From: Volvariella volvacea V23
Taxonomy: Eukaryota; Basidiomycota; Agaricomycetes; Agaricales; Pluteaceae
Length of the DNA: 64,000 nt
Direction: 5' to 3'
NCBI GenBank assembly: GCA_000349905.1
Contig: KB722736.1
Location: 2,431,428-2,495,427 of the forward strand
The translations under genes and the position numbers were made by a program. This document shows positions 48,890 to 61,145 of the stretch, in pieces; position 1 is the stretch's first letter; each line of letters begins with the position of its first letter. The notes under the pieces are model-generated. The model was given only the letters and a program-made list of their open reading frames with translations. It did no database searches and was not told the DNA's origin.

Positions 48890-49087
48890 TCATCCCATAT
48901 ATCTCACAGTCTGATCTGGTTCATTTGGTCTCCTGCATGTACATTTCCACTCTTTTAGTCTCTGTCAATTGTAGCTCCCCGGATTGATTTCACAATGAAA
49001 TGGCTTTGTTCTTACAATAAGGAAATACCACTCAGAATGTGATGGCGTTGTGCAATCAACTCTCACAAACACCATCAGTCGGCAGTG

Positions 49088-50404
49088 ATGAATCCCACTT
49101 GCCTCACGCGTATCCGTGGATATCCACCTCTCCTCTCTGCACGACCCCGCGTCAGACGATATGCTGGTCTAACACGCTCACTTCACCAAAACTCAACGCC
49201 GGACGCGGTTGTGCCTAGTCGAACATGGGTTGACCGGATGCCCAAGCGCATGCAACCATTTTTACACCTGACCCGAATCGACAAGCCTATTGGCACAGTA
49301 TTGCTTTACCTTCCGTGCAGTATGTATCTTTACTATGAGATAAAAGAAGTGTTTACCACAGTCGCCAGCATGGTCCATTACGATGGCGTCATATGCCCTC
49401 CAGTTGCCGCCCTCCGTGCCAGCAACCTACCTCGGACTTTTTGGGCTTGGTGCGCTCGTTATGCGTGGCGCAGGATGTACGATAAACGATATGTGGGATA
49501 AAAGTCTCGACAAGGCAGTTGGTACGATAGTCCTGCATGGCTACATATACCACAGTCTAAGGCCGCCAACCCGTAGAAAGGACCAAGGATAGACCTTTGG
49601 CGCGAGGAGACATTACACAGCAGCAAGCACTGGTGTTCTTGGGCGTTCAGTTGACTGCCGGGTTGGGTGTCTTGCTAAATTTAAATTGGTACAGGTGAGT
49701 GAGCGCTCAACTCTGCAGTGGAAAATTTACGTGGATGTTGATTTCCGTTAGTATCCTCCTTGGCGCGTCTTCGTTGTCCGTTGTGACAATTTATCCACTC
49801 ATGAAGCGGGTCACCCACTGGCCACAAGCAGTACTAGGTGCGTGATACCCTCTTGATCAACCCGTCGCTTGTCACATATGCAACAAACAGGACTGGCATT
49901 CAATTGGGGGGCCTTGTTGGGCTGGTCTGCTGTGGCAGGAACCACAGATTGGACCGTTTGCCTACCATTGTATGCAGGCGGCGTCTGCTGGACCCTGGTA
50001 TACGATAGTATCTATGCCCATCAGGTTCGTACAAAATTAGTGCTTGCAACGCAACCAATTCATTTGTTTACTTTCAACTTCAGGATAAACTGGACGACGT
50101 AACTGTCGGTATCCGCTCCACAGCGCTTCTGTTCGGCAAGAACACCCGCCCCATCTTAACCGCTCTATCTGCGTCTTCTCTTTCCCTGACTACCTACGCC
50201 GGTTACCTCAATCACCAGGGACTGCCTTTCTATCTTGGTGTGGGTTTGGCAGCAACGCAACTAGTCAGAGTATTACGGCAGACAGATTTCGACAACCGCG
50301 CTAGTTGTTGGAAAGGATTCGTGGGTTGTGGCTGGGCTGGATTTTGGATTTGGATGGGGACTTTAGGCGACTATGGTGTAATGGTGACGAGTGTCATGAC
50401 TTGA
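49088..50404 (+). CDS. COQ2: 4-hydroxybenzoate polyprenyltransferase Coq2
   Basis: Mitochondrial inner-membrane UbiA-family enzyme that attaches the polyprenyl tail to 4-hydroxybenzoate in ubiquinone synthesis. A basic presequence ([18 protein letters not shown]) precedes [18 protein letters not shown] joined to [15 protein letters not shown]. The first Asp-rich motif is [16 protein letters not shown] and the second is [33 protein letters not shown] is also conserved. Several membrane helices follow, and the protein ends VMVTSVMT. Five introns join in phase; one acceptor must be chosen with care after LPC. Same strand as RhoGDI, which breaks the alternating pattern. Confidence 0.93.
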
Positions 50405-50609
50405 ATAGAACAGGGTGCGATCGTGATCATTACAACATATCTATCTAATACTCAACATAACGCGTCGTGCACCCTCGAACAGCAAAGGGTGTTTCTCGGT
50501 GATAATAACAGAAGGGAATATATGCTTAAGAGACATTCCAATGACCTAAGGAAACAATGAAAGGGCAGAACGATACATGGGACGAACATGAATAGACCAG
50601 GGTAAATCA

Positions 50610-52968
50610 TCAAGCGGAACTATGATATGTGACTTTTGGATGTTGTCTTGATTTGAGCCAGCCCTTGAAGGCAACAACGAATAGTGTCCAACAAAAGGCC
50701 AGGCAGGTAATGGCAACGGCGACGTTCAAGAACATCATGACATCTGACAGGCTGACATCAGTCATCGGCTATATGTGCGGAAGGGTACAACCCACCATCC
50801 CGTCCCCTTCTCATTGCAGCAATGGATATCTCTTCGGTCGAGAATATGAACACGAGACCTCCACATGCCAGGAAAAAGCTACCGAGAGCTTCGGTGGGTG
50901 GTCGTGAAGGTAGAATAGAGCGAGGGGGACCTAGCCACAGGAAAAAGTATGTGAAGCATCGTAACACTGCAAAGGCAACCAAAAGATTTCCCCATAGCAT
51001 GTGTATTTGCACCTACAATGGTACGCATGAGAATTGAGCACATGAAGTACATGGGGACGCTTACCTCGAAAAGATATTCTTGATGATGTGCAGCCATGGC
51101 AGCCCCTGTGACACCAATGACCAGGGCCGGGAAAGGATTGAAACTACCGGCATAACTTGGGGGTTCAGCGACGGTCTCCGCTGATAGTTTCGGAGAGGCC
51201 AGGGTGGCAAATGTAGATGAAGCCAGCCATCGGCGGATCTTCTTTGATTCAATCCCCATTCCTGAGTAATAGTTGAATACATCGTTTCACACCATCACTG
51301 AAACCTACTTACCAACGAGACCGGCGAAGCAAAACATGACCTGCGTTTTGAGGGGTTGAAGATGAGCGGGGAGCCGTCTCAACGGAGCCAACTCAAAACC
51401 TACCGCGATGCTGATATGTTGGATCTGCTTGGTGGTGAATGGGTCACCTGGCTTCGCCCCGAAGCGCTCCATCCACATATTGGTGGCACCATAAAGGAAT
51501 ATAACAAATGACTCTACAAACTCTGCGGTGTAATTTACTGATGTTGGGGGCCTATTCCACGCCCAGCCAAATTCCGCAAACGATCCGAGGAAACGAGCAA
51601 AGGTAAGCAGCCCATAGCACCAAAAGATGGAACCCTCTGTACATGGATAACGTGAGTAATCCTATACAGCACGAGTATGAGGTCATCTCACTGATTAGAT
51701 GAGCTAGACAGCCATTGATATAGTTTTCTCTACACCCGCCTGTAGTCAATCGCATAAGAGGGGTAAAACCCAAAGAGCACATGATCATACCAGTGTAGAC
51801 AACAATGCCAGTGAGGAGCTGATGCAGGCCAGCAAACACAAGGGAGCGCTCAGCCACAGCAAAGGCTACTGACCCAAGACGGCGTATGAAATGCTTCCTA
51901 GAAAGTTGAGGGTCAGGGTGGGCAGGATGCTCCGTGGGCAGGGTGCGGTCAGACGAAGGTGGCGAGTGTGGTGCGAAGAGGGTGCCATCAGATGCAGCTG
52001 ATTGTGAAAAGTGGCGGTGGTGCCGGTGCTCTTCGTTAGCCCAGTAGGCCTCAGAACTATCTTGTGTGGAGCGTCTGCTATGGTGTCGTGGAAGAGCACT
52101 CTGTTTGGTTTCCTCGAACTCGTCCTCGTCAAGGCCGGTTGCAAGTTCGACATATTCGGATGACTTGGCTTGCACAGTGTCGTCTCGGTTGAGCACAACT
52201 GTACTCCAAAACGCACGCCACTGGAATTTCTTGCTGCTACGGACAAAATAGAGGATGCGCGTGAAGAGTGCCAAAGCATCGAGGGCAGTCAGGATTATAG
52301 CGAAGAGCAGAACAAGGTAGCCTTGTGGACCATGTCTCGAACCTGAAGCGGCGTCAATTAACCCGTTGGAACAAACACTGGTGATGACCACAACAAACCT
52401 TCGTACCTACATACTATGACGTCAATAGGATGGAAACCCGGAATCAGATGTGCTCACATATTGGGGGTCAGCTTGGTGTAGAGCCCACTGGCGCCTAGCC
52501 CTAGAATGACTAGACCGTAAAATGTCGCGACGGCTACACTGTGGGCGCCATGTCGCACTGAACGCAACGCGATGCCTAGTGTCAGGATGGTGAGATGCAG
52601 TGTAAATGCTTGGGTGATCGGAGTCACTCACCGACAGGAAGCGCGACGAAGAAGGCCAATATCATGAACAGCGCATGTGTTATGATAAGACCTGGGTGTC
52701 GTGTTTCAGAGGATTGCGAGTCTTCCCAGTCTATCGTGTAGTATGACGGCGGGGTTGGGGCGTGGTGCATCAAGATCTCGGTCTCGTTGAGCTCGAGAAG
52801 GGGGCCGGCATGGCTATTGTGGTGCCCGTGGCCATTTCGCCTGAGTAGTAGGGAGGTGTCACCGACGGGGTTGAGAGAATAGGGATCAGGTGAGGCGGAG
52901 GTGAGGTGCAGGGCAGAGAGGAAGAGGATGGCGGCGAGGGGGACGATGGAGCACCAACGGAGACGCAT
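50610..52968 (-). CDS. YTP1-like multi-pass membrane protein (DUF2427 + Ytp1 domains)
   Basis: Polytopic membrane protein of unknown function, conserved in fungi. Signal peptide MRLRWCSIVPLAAILFLSAL. The extracellular part is His-rich (NGHGHHNSHAGPL) before the DUF2427 helices HPGLIITHALFMILAFFVAL and VAVATFYGLVILGLG. The Ytp1 half starts GYLVLLFAIILTALDALALF, then a ~130-residue cytosolic loop, then VFAGLHQLLTGIVVYTGMIM, GAAMAAHHQEYLFEVQIHML and FFLACGGLVFIFSTEEISIA. Ends KVTYHSSA. About nine introns. A His- and acid-rich topology recalls metal or redox membrane proteins, but there is no direct evidence. Confidence 0.82.
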
Positions 52969-55886
52969 GTCGGGGGGATGGCGAGAGGGGAGAGAGGGGA
53001 TGGACCGAGGAGGACGACGGCGAGGATTATAAGGGTGAAACTGGCAGGCAGACAGAGAACATTCGGCGAGCTGGGTCGAGGCTCGCAAGGAAGTGATCAA
53101 TAATACTGATGCACGGCAAGGAAATGACGGCACTGAGAAAAGTATAAACAAGAATATGGCCGAATCTGAAATTTGAATATCTCACATCTTGCGCCGTCTG
53201 TCTAACACTCCTCTGCACTCCGAACACCCTGACTGACAAACCAGCCATCACCTTTCTCCGGCTCTCGGATATTCCCTCATACCCCAGTCCTCCGATTTCC
53301 GACTCGTCATCCTCCTGGACCGCCGGCGAATGTTGATCAGCCTGCAGACCCATCCACCTAAATACTCACCACCATCACCCACCTTCCCCTCGGTCCCTAT
53401 CCGGCGCGTCTCGGACGCAGCTGCTCCTGCTTGGCCGCAGTCCTGCTGACTCCTGACACGCCACCGGGACCGCCATCATCCCATAGCCCATCCTGAGCTC
53501 TGTGTCGTGCGCCAGCGTCTGCTGCAAATCTTATCGTGCACGAGGCAATTCGCACCTGGTCTTCGTCATGCCTGGTCGCTGAGTCAGAAATCCTGCTCAA
53601 GGATCCCGAGGAATTCCTGATTTTCTTGTGTTAGTCATCCAAGCTGACACGAGGATGCCATTGCCCTACTTCTCCTTTGATGTGGAGTTTAAGTGGGAAA
53701 ATAATGCAATCTCACCAAGAAATCGGATTGCTGTCTTCGCTCAACTCTCTTTAGTCGCGTACCCACGTGGTATTCTGGGTATGACTCATTCTTCCGCGCC
53801 TGTGGGTTGCTCGTGTGCGTTTGGCCGCCGCACACTGGCATGAGATGCACTCTCGGTCGCCATCCCTGAGCGGCATAGACAGCCAGTCAATCCCGAATCG
53901 TGCTAGACGATAAGGGATCATGACTCTCTTGCAATCGCTTAGATGACGATAACTGATTGAGTTCAAAGCGGCTGTGATAATGTAAACTTGCCGTACCTCT
54001 GCCTTGCTAAGCCTGAGTGTAGCAGTCCTCGTGACCCTCCCTGAATCCGTTAGTGGCAATGAGGCGGTCGGAGGTTGTATTCTTTAACAGGTGCTGCGAT
54101 AATCAAGCCCTTTGTTCTACCCGTTTTTGGGCACCTCCAATCCAGTAACAGTTTCTCTGAGTAACTGCATGCCGAGCCCAGAGATTTGCCGGATGGCTGT
54201 CTACAGGATTTCAAAAGTACATTGACTTCGCACGGGAAGGGTACCAACCCAACTGCTGTACTCTTTTGTCAAGTAGCATCAGGGACCTGGGCTCTGGATT
54301 GGGCATTAGGACGTAGTATCTCAGCTGGGTACAGGCTTCCGGCTCGACAATGCGGACAGCATCTGACTACTCACGTCAGGTCTGGACAATGTCACCGACA
54401 CTTAATCCTGTTGCTAACCAACTCTGCTCTGCTCGATCTTCCGATATTGGGTCGAGCCAGTTCTTGCGATCAAGCGAACTGGACAAAAGGTGTACCGAAA
54501 TTTTACGCATTCTGGTCTTGTTGGATGTGGGACGCAATCTGCTTCCCTGATGGATTTGCTGTTCCGATCACCAGATTTGTCAGCTCATGCTGGTATCACA
54601 AGCCCCTCTGCACGCAGTACATGTAAGGTCGCAGTTTTGGTCACACCGCTCGCACCAGGTTCCTCAACGCACTTTCTGACGCCAAAATGTAGTACGGCAG
54701 AGGCACCGCACACTCTTCGTCGACTGCGCTTCTTTTGTTGCAAACCCCCATAGGTCAGTCCAAAAAACCAGCAATTTCGTGTCTCCTTACAGTGTTGGGA
54801 GAACCCTTCACTGTGTATTGGTACCGACTGCGGGATCAAGGGAAATGGCAGAACCATGTAGTCATTTTCCAGTACTGTAGAGCCTTGTCCTGCATGGTTC
54901 GCAGCAAGCATCCCCACAATACGGTACGCAAGTTGTGTTTGCTTGGTTCTTCTTGGTTTTCTACACAATCCAAAATTAGTAGAAGCGTTTACCTGAGCCT
55001 TCGAGCTTGACACCCCTCTGGTGTTGAGCCTTAGTATCTCTGGATGCATTCGCTTTCGTTGTTATAGGGTTAGCTTATCTCGTGCCCTAAATCCTTATTG
55101 TGGTGGCTTTCCACACAGGGTGAGCTATGATCTCTGCCGAGTGGTACTTTTACCGAGCTTTGCCGTCGAACCTATTATTATACTCCAATAAAACCATTAA
55201 GCTCCCTGATTGCGCAAACTCCGGGTTGAGCGTTATCGAACCACGCGGGCTAGCTGGTTTTGTTGTGATCTACATACCCCCGTTTGTCAGCCTGGATGGA
55301 ATGGAGCCGTTGTTCTCGCGTCTACCTAGGAAGTATGTCAGCGTTCTTTCTGCGCTTGTTGTGTCACCTGTGGTGTTTCTTTTCCCATCTAGCAATTCCA
55401 CACTCCTCTCTTCCTGAATTAAGGTTGGGATCTTCCAGTTCTCACGTGTTTTCATGGTCTAAGATACGAATCCATCCTGCTGATCACCACATGTGGGTAC
55501 CAACGCAACAGAATGGTGACGTTACTGCATTTATCGGCACCGGGCGGCGAAAAACGTTGGGATTCCGAGGGGCTAGGTATGGGTAAAGAGGCACTTCTGG
55601 CAAGAGAGGTTCGCTGGGAGGTTTGTATCCTTCCAACATACTTCATTTTAACATAAAATGTGCTGAATCCATACGTGTAAATAACGGAAAGCAAGATGCG
55701 ATACTCTCAACAATGCTACAAATGCAAGGGATTAAGTGCGGTCTACGTGTCAAAGGGGTAAAATGGGTCCAACCCATGAATGCAAAGCAAGGTGTATCAC
55801 TGACATAGTCCGAAAGTCCAAAGTCCTTTAACACAAGCAACCACGCCAAATGCGATCCATCAAGGTCCATTTGGTCTAGTAAATTG
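52969..55886. other. Intergenic, 2.9 kb, no supported gene
   Basis: Upstream of the YTP1-like gene and downstream of the mucin-like gene. Open frames reach ~150 codons (54585-55049, minus) but none has recognisable motifs. A 108-codon minus frame at 53353-53027 is rich in acidic residues at its start and lies immediately upstream of the YTP1-like gene; it may be leader sequence or a small gene. No repeat or transposon was recognised. Confidence 0.4.
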
Positions 55887-57153
55887 CTATGTTCGCTGCG
55901 GCCAGTACTGCTGATCCTGTCCAGGATGTCCAGGGTGCGCGTATTCTCCAGGGTAAGGCGGAGCAGCACCTGGGGGTGTGTATCCCATGATCTGGCTTTG
56001 ACCGCTGATAGAACCAGTGTGCCCATGATGAAAATGAGGGCTATAGCTTGGGCTGTAAGGCTCATACGGTTCCGGGTAATATCCCTGTCGAGAATGTGAT
56101 CGCAACATGGCATCTTGGGAGCCATGTAAAGATGGAACTTCAGAGACTCTCCTAGAACCCGGGAACGACGCGCTAGACTTTTCTCCGAACCTATTGGACC
56201 CTGGTACATCAAGGCCCATCTGCGAACTGTTGTCCAATGCTGAAGGGTCAAATGACAATGCATCTTCGACATCGCGACGACGGCGACTCCGTCTGATTGC
56301 CATCGTAGCCACGCTGACAATGGCAACAACCCCAACAATGGCAATCAGTGCGTAAAGGACCCCGGACAAAGAACTACTGTCGAAACCAGAACCCCCGTCA
56401 TCCGACTCCGAAGTTACAGCAGCGGTTGGTGCACCATCCTGTGTTACAGTTTGAGTGGCGTATGACGGTCCTCTGCTGGAGGCAGAAGTCCGAGAAATGC
56501 TGTCAATTATATCAGAGGGTGTTGGATCCCAGTGTGGGGTTGGGGTAGGGGTTGGTTGGCGAGATGGCTCGGGGGTTGGCGTCGGAGAGGAAGTAGGTGA
56601 TCTATAGAGCACGTGGTTGAAATGATGGGCTTCAGGTTCCAAATGCGGAAAATATGATTGCAGATGACATACTCAGGAGTAGTTGTGGAGGAAGTAGTGC
56701 TAGTGGTCGTACTAGTAGTCGAGGTCGTTGTGGATGTGCTTGTGCTGGTGGAGGTCGTAGTCGTCCTGTGTGGGATGAGTGTTCTGCGTTACAATAAGCA
56801 TAGGATGGGCGCACTGGGACGTTGTCGTTCTGGTTGATGTTGTCGTGCTCGTCGAGGTTGATGTCGAGGTTGGCGTCGTCTCTGTGTGCCTACTAGTAGT
56901 GGTGGTAGTTGTTGTTGTTGTTGTTGGTGATTCGATGTCTGTGCTGTCAATTTGTCTGTTGAAGGTCGTTCATGACGAAGAATGTGCAAACCCTCACTCA
57001 ATACCACTAAGAACTGAGAGCACTCGAGACAATTAGGCCAAAACCTCTAATCCAACATACTCAAAAGAACATACCTGGGGGGAGAGTCTGCCTCGGGACA
57101 TGGTGAATATGGTGAATGTTCACTTGGTGGAGCTTGATCATCATGAATGGCAA
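55887..57153 (-). CDS. Mucin-like single-pass membrane protein (5' end unresolved)
   Basis: Ectodomain very rich in Thr/Ser: a stretch with eight or more Thr in a row, then TSTSTSTSTTTSTRTTTS, TTTSTTSSTTTPESPTSSPT and PTPTPEPSRQPTPTPTPHWD. One membrane helix, GVLYALIAIVGVVAIVSVAT, is followed by basic RRSRRRRD. The cytosolic tail of ~120 residues is Ser/Pro/Tyr-rich and ends QYWPQRT. Heavy O-mannosylation and a wall-sensor or adhesin role are typical of this layout (Wsc/Mid2-like), but no WSC or lectin domain is visible. A 79 bp exon at 57075-57153 (DDQAPPSEHSPYSPCPEADS) joins in phase, yet no in-frame ATG or signal peptide lies within the 270 bp upstream, so the first exon is missing from this model. 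Confidence 0.7.
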
Positions 57154-57560
57154 CTGTAGAAAGGAGTGTGGGGTATTCTCAGGAAGAGAATATTGGAGTA
57201 AAGTGCGGTCAAGAATTAAAAAGAAAGGAGGGGAGGAGTTTTGTGAGCAGAAAATTGGTCAAGTCAGGAAATGAGATGAGTTATGCTCCTCGCTTCCTGG
57301 TCCAATCCCACGTTTTACTTCACGATCGGCGCTGAACCAGGGCCCGACGGTAACCACAATTAAGGACGTGTCAATGAGACTGCTTCAGTATATCACAGTG
57401 GTGGTTCAAATGCACAAAACTACATAGCTACACAAGAATGTACTAGTACTCGAATAACACAGCGACCAAGAAGAGGAAGAGCAATCACAAAGTTCCACAG
57501 GTGAACCCACTCAATTTGCACAGCCAACAGTTACAAGATGCGACGAAAACCAAAAATACA
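57154..57560. other. Intergenic between the PKA regulatory subunit and the mucin-like gene
   Basis: Should hold the first exon and promoter of the mucin-like gene and the 3' region of the PKA regulatory subunit. No start codon was found on the minus strand between 57154 and about 57420. Confidence 0.4.
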
Positions 57561-59121
57561 TCACCGCCTGGGTCCACCATAACGTTCTCCCGCCCTGCGC
57601 TCCATGATTTCACGTAAAGGGCCAAGCAAGCGGGTGAAAGCCTGCGCGTCCAATGCTGCTACCTTCAGCTTAGGTGTCGTTGTGTCGGTTCTATAGATTG
57701 CACTGACGGTGGCAGCTCTGGGTGCCAAGTGCAATAGGGAGAGTTCTGGTTGAAAGAAAAAAAAAAGAGTAGCAGTTACATAAATGTGAATTAAACCAAG
57801 AGAAGTGACACCCACCACCAAAGTAGTCGCCTTTGGTGAGGTGGCCTACTATAATTTCCCTCATCTCGCTGTCGTCACCCTCTTGCAGCTTAGTTACCAC
57901 AGCTTCACCTTCCTCGATAAAGAAAAATGTATCTCCCATCTCGCCTTGTCGGACCACAGCTTCCCCATCCACATATGTTTTACTGACTAAGGCGTCAGCA
58001 ATTTTGCTCCTTTCCTGGGGTTCAAGGGAGGAGAGCAGCGTCACGCCTGACAAAAAGCGTTCGTACATGGTACGCCTTCTATGGGCGGCCTTGAGAACAA
58101 TTGTTCGGAATGTGATCCTATCCAAGCACCACAAGGTGGATGACTCGATGGCCAGGACAGTGGCCGCACGCGGATGTCCGTACATGAGGGCCAACTCGCC
58201 AAAGGAGTTACCGGGTTTGCATTCTGCAACCTTCTTGCCAAATTCTGGGTGGAATCCAGGTTGAACGAAGACATCCGGCCTTGGACGTCTTACAGAAGGA
58301 GCGTCATGATTCCAGGCGGGTGGGAGTGGCTCAGGACGGATGAAGCAGTGAAGAAGCCCCGACTCGACAACGTAGAAATATTCGCCATCATCCCCTTGCC
58401 TAATAACCACTTCATCTGCATCCACTTTACGCTCTTGGAATGCGTTGAGCACGCCAGTCTCTTGCTCTTCATCCAAGTCGCGGAATAGTAGGTTTGCCTT
58501 GATAGCCGATTTTATGCGTCGCAATTGATCTGGTGTTTTGGGATACACTGGGGTAGGGTCATCAGGTGTACTATCGACATTGATTGATTCTGCAGACACG
58601 GAAGTTCGTCTTGCGAAAATGGCAGCAGTAGGTGGGTGGAGGTAATCCCCTGGATTAGGCGCACTAGCTGCTACAGGCGTTGTTTCTCCAAAAGTGAAGG
58701 GAGCACCCGTGCTGAGAGGCGAAGTGGGAGGTTGTTCACGGTCAATCCTGAGTGTAGGTGGTTGCTGATGAGTATCGGAGATCAGGGCATTTCCTGGGAC
58801 GTTTAATGTGCCAAACGGCCCTGGGGCCATGATGTCCCTAACGGTAACGCGGGGAATCGGGGATGACTTGAGGAATGGCGAAAGTGCAGCAGGGGGTTTC
58901 ATAGGGCTGGAGTACGTGCTCATCGGTGTATCGACATAAAGGTCGGAGGGTACATCGTGTGAGAGAATATTGGCATTTTGTTGCAGAATATCACGGGCTC
59001 GAGCTCGTTGCTCCTCCAATCTTGATTGGAACCAATTTGCACAGAACTGGAGGGCATCCTTTGGCTGAACGCGGCGTGCGTCCCTGGTCAATTCGCTGAC
59101 CAGAGCATCAAAAGTCGACAT
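57561..59121 (-). CDS. BCY1: cAMP-dependent protein kinase regulatory subunit
   Basis: Inhibits the PKA catalytic subunit until cAMP binds. The N-terminal dimerisation/docking region MSTFDALVSELTRDARRVQP is followed by a Ser/Pro-rich linker. The inhibitor site FARRTSVSAESI has the RRxS consensus, so it is a type II substrate inhibitor. Two cyclic-nucleotide domains carry intact phosphate-binding cassettes: FGELALMYGHPRAATV and FGELSLLHLAPRAATV. A single intron (about 57750-57815) lies just before the second cassette. Length is about 505 residues, normal for basidiomycete Bcy1/Pkr1. Confidence 0.95.
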
Positions 59122-59380
59122 TTGAACAGATGTGGGCTATTGGAAGATGAGAGAGGTAAAACAATGGTAGAGGAGGCAAGGTAGAATTAGGTTGAATGGC
59201 GAGCAAGGTGGTTGCCTTCCCTGACACGGTTACCTTTTTTGTCACAAGGCCAATGGTTAGGCTCTGGGTCAATTGTACAGTCACTATTAACCTTATGGAG
59301 CTTACACCCAAAATAATCCTTTCAATGAGTTATATGTACAACGAAAGCAAATCCACTAAAAGGTGAGCTACACCAATACA

Positions 59381-61070
59381 TTAATCCGCATCGTCTACCC
59401 AGTCGGAATCCACAACACGCTGAATATATCGTCGCACCCATTCAGGTCGTCGGGAGTGCTGGGCTTCCATTTCCGCCCTCATTTGTGCTCGTTGTTCCTG
59501 TCTCCTGGTATCCTGGCTCTGCGAATCTCCGTCAGTGTTTTGTGGTGCAGCTCTAGCGTTGGCCTCCATTCTGATCCTCCCTTCACGTTGCCGTAATGCG
59601 ACTCGACGGCGATTCCATACGGCTGGGTGAACAGTCGTCACCATTAAACTAAGGAATGCCATAGCTTTCTGTCCAAATCCTGGCTCTGGTTGTATAGCAC
59701 CTGCGGTTGGATTTAAGAGCTGTTCCTCTGCTTGGATATTCATGTCTCCGAGTTGATCCAGAAATACTACGCCTTGCCTATCAGGCCTTTCACCAGGCCT
59801 CCCTTCACCACCATTTCCAGGTGCATCATTTGGTGGGGCGCCCCGTGCGCCTTGGTCATTCCGGGGCTGGCCAGCGGCCTGCCCATTAGGCAGGTTTGGT
59901 ACCCTCCTGAGGAACAAAACCCGGACAGGTACCCACATCTCCCATAACAACCAACCGATGAGCATGATACCGAATACCGGCTTGCGCGCCGGTGCCACAA
60001 AGTATAGTATCAGGCCAATCCTGAAGACCAGGAACAACAATGGGATGAGTAATGGCCGTAATGGGAACAGTCTCCCAGGTCCATTTGCAATCGGGTTGCG
60101 ATCCGGGGCTAGACGCAGAGGAGGAAGTTCCAACTGCCGTAGGAGGTGGTTGACATCGATGGGTAAAGGGGTGGGATGTGAAGGGACGACGTGGGTAGTA
60201 CTGGTTGTCTGTGACGAGAGAGATAGTAACGGAAATGTATACGACAGCAACTTGATGGCGTGAACTTGTATTGGACTTGGCTGTACGGCTGAATCCGGTA
60301 GGGTGAGGTAAGGTTGACCACTATGGCAGCCAGACAATAAGCTGTCGGAATCCGTATACAAATCACTGCAACTTACTCGATCACCACTTGCTCATATCTT
60401 AGTCCACCTGGTGTCGCAGGTGGGAAATCTGTGTCAAGAATATCGGCCCAAGCATACCCGCTCATTTCAACAAACTGCTTAGCGAGGGTTCTCAGACCAT
60501 CTGCTATCTGGCCGTTCTGTGGACCTCGAGGGAGCTTGCCGTGCATCAGCACGTAGAGGGCGTCGTCGTGCTTTGCTTGTACGTATGCCAATGGCGAGGG
60601 AAGGGGCACGGGAAGTCGAGCTGTGATGTAATGTTGCGCAGTCGAGAAAGTGTTATGTGGGGGGTTGGACATGGATACAGAAGGAAGGGGATTATGTGTG
60701 CTATTGGTTGGAGTCGGCGTAAGAGTTGTTCTACTTGGTCTGGGTACTTCTGGAGGGTTTGATGTCCAGGCTGAAGGATGAACTGCAAGATGAATTATAC
60801 GTGGCTCATCGGGAGACTACTCGTAAAGTTAGGTTAGAGGGGGATGAACAAAGAAGTGGGAGCATGTACCTTCCAAAGGTCTTCTACCTTCTCGTGGTCA
60901 ATAAGATAACGACCCCGCCAGAGGAGGCGTTGTCCCTCAACACGGGGGCCACCGATACATGTACGAAAAATCTCTTCTTTGACTTGCAATATATGGCACG
61001 AAGATGGAACGTGAATAACAAAGGAATGAGAAGCAGCGGGAAGCTCGACGCGAATCTCAACGAAGGACAT
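59381..61070 (-). CDS. Ubiquitin-like domain membrane protein, HERP/Usa1-like
   Basis: A ~510-residue protein. N-terminal ubiquitin-like fold: MSFVEIRVELPAASHSFVIH, then VEGQRLLWRGRYLIDHEKVE. An intron leads to SPDEPRIIHLAVHPSAW. A Ser/Thr/Pro linker and a middle region (YVQAKHDDALYVLMHGKLPR, MSGYAWADILDTDFPPA) follow. A further intron gives GQPYLTLPDSAVQPSPIQVH. Two hydrophobic segments, LIPLLFLVFRIGLILYFVAP and VFGIMLIGWLLWEMWVPVRV, are followed by a charged tail ending SDWVDDAD. A ubiquitin-like domain plus paired helices in a long linker suits HERP/Usa1, which organise the Hrd1 ER-degradation ligase. The family call is by architecture only; Dsc3 is another option. Confidence 0.6.
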
Positions 61071-61145
61071 GAAGGGGTTTGCTGTCCAAGGGACTGCGAT
61101 ACGTGGAGTAATGTTGCTACATATCACGTGGCTTATGATAATTAT

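Noticed and set aside
54585..55049. 154-codon minus-strand frame
   Set aside because: Basic, Cys-scattered composition without any domain; no splice partners.
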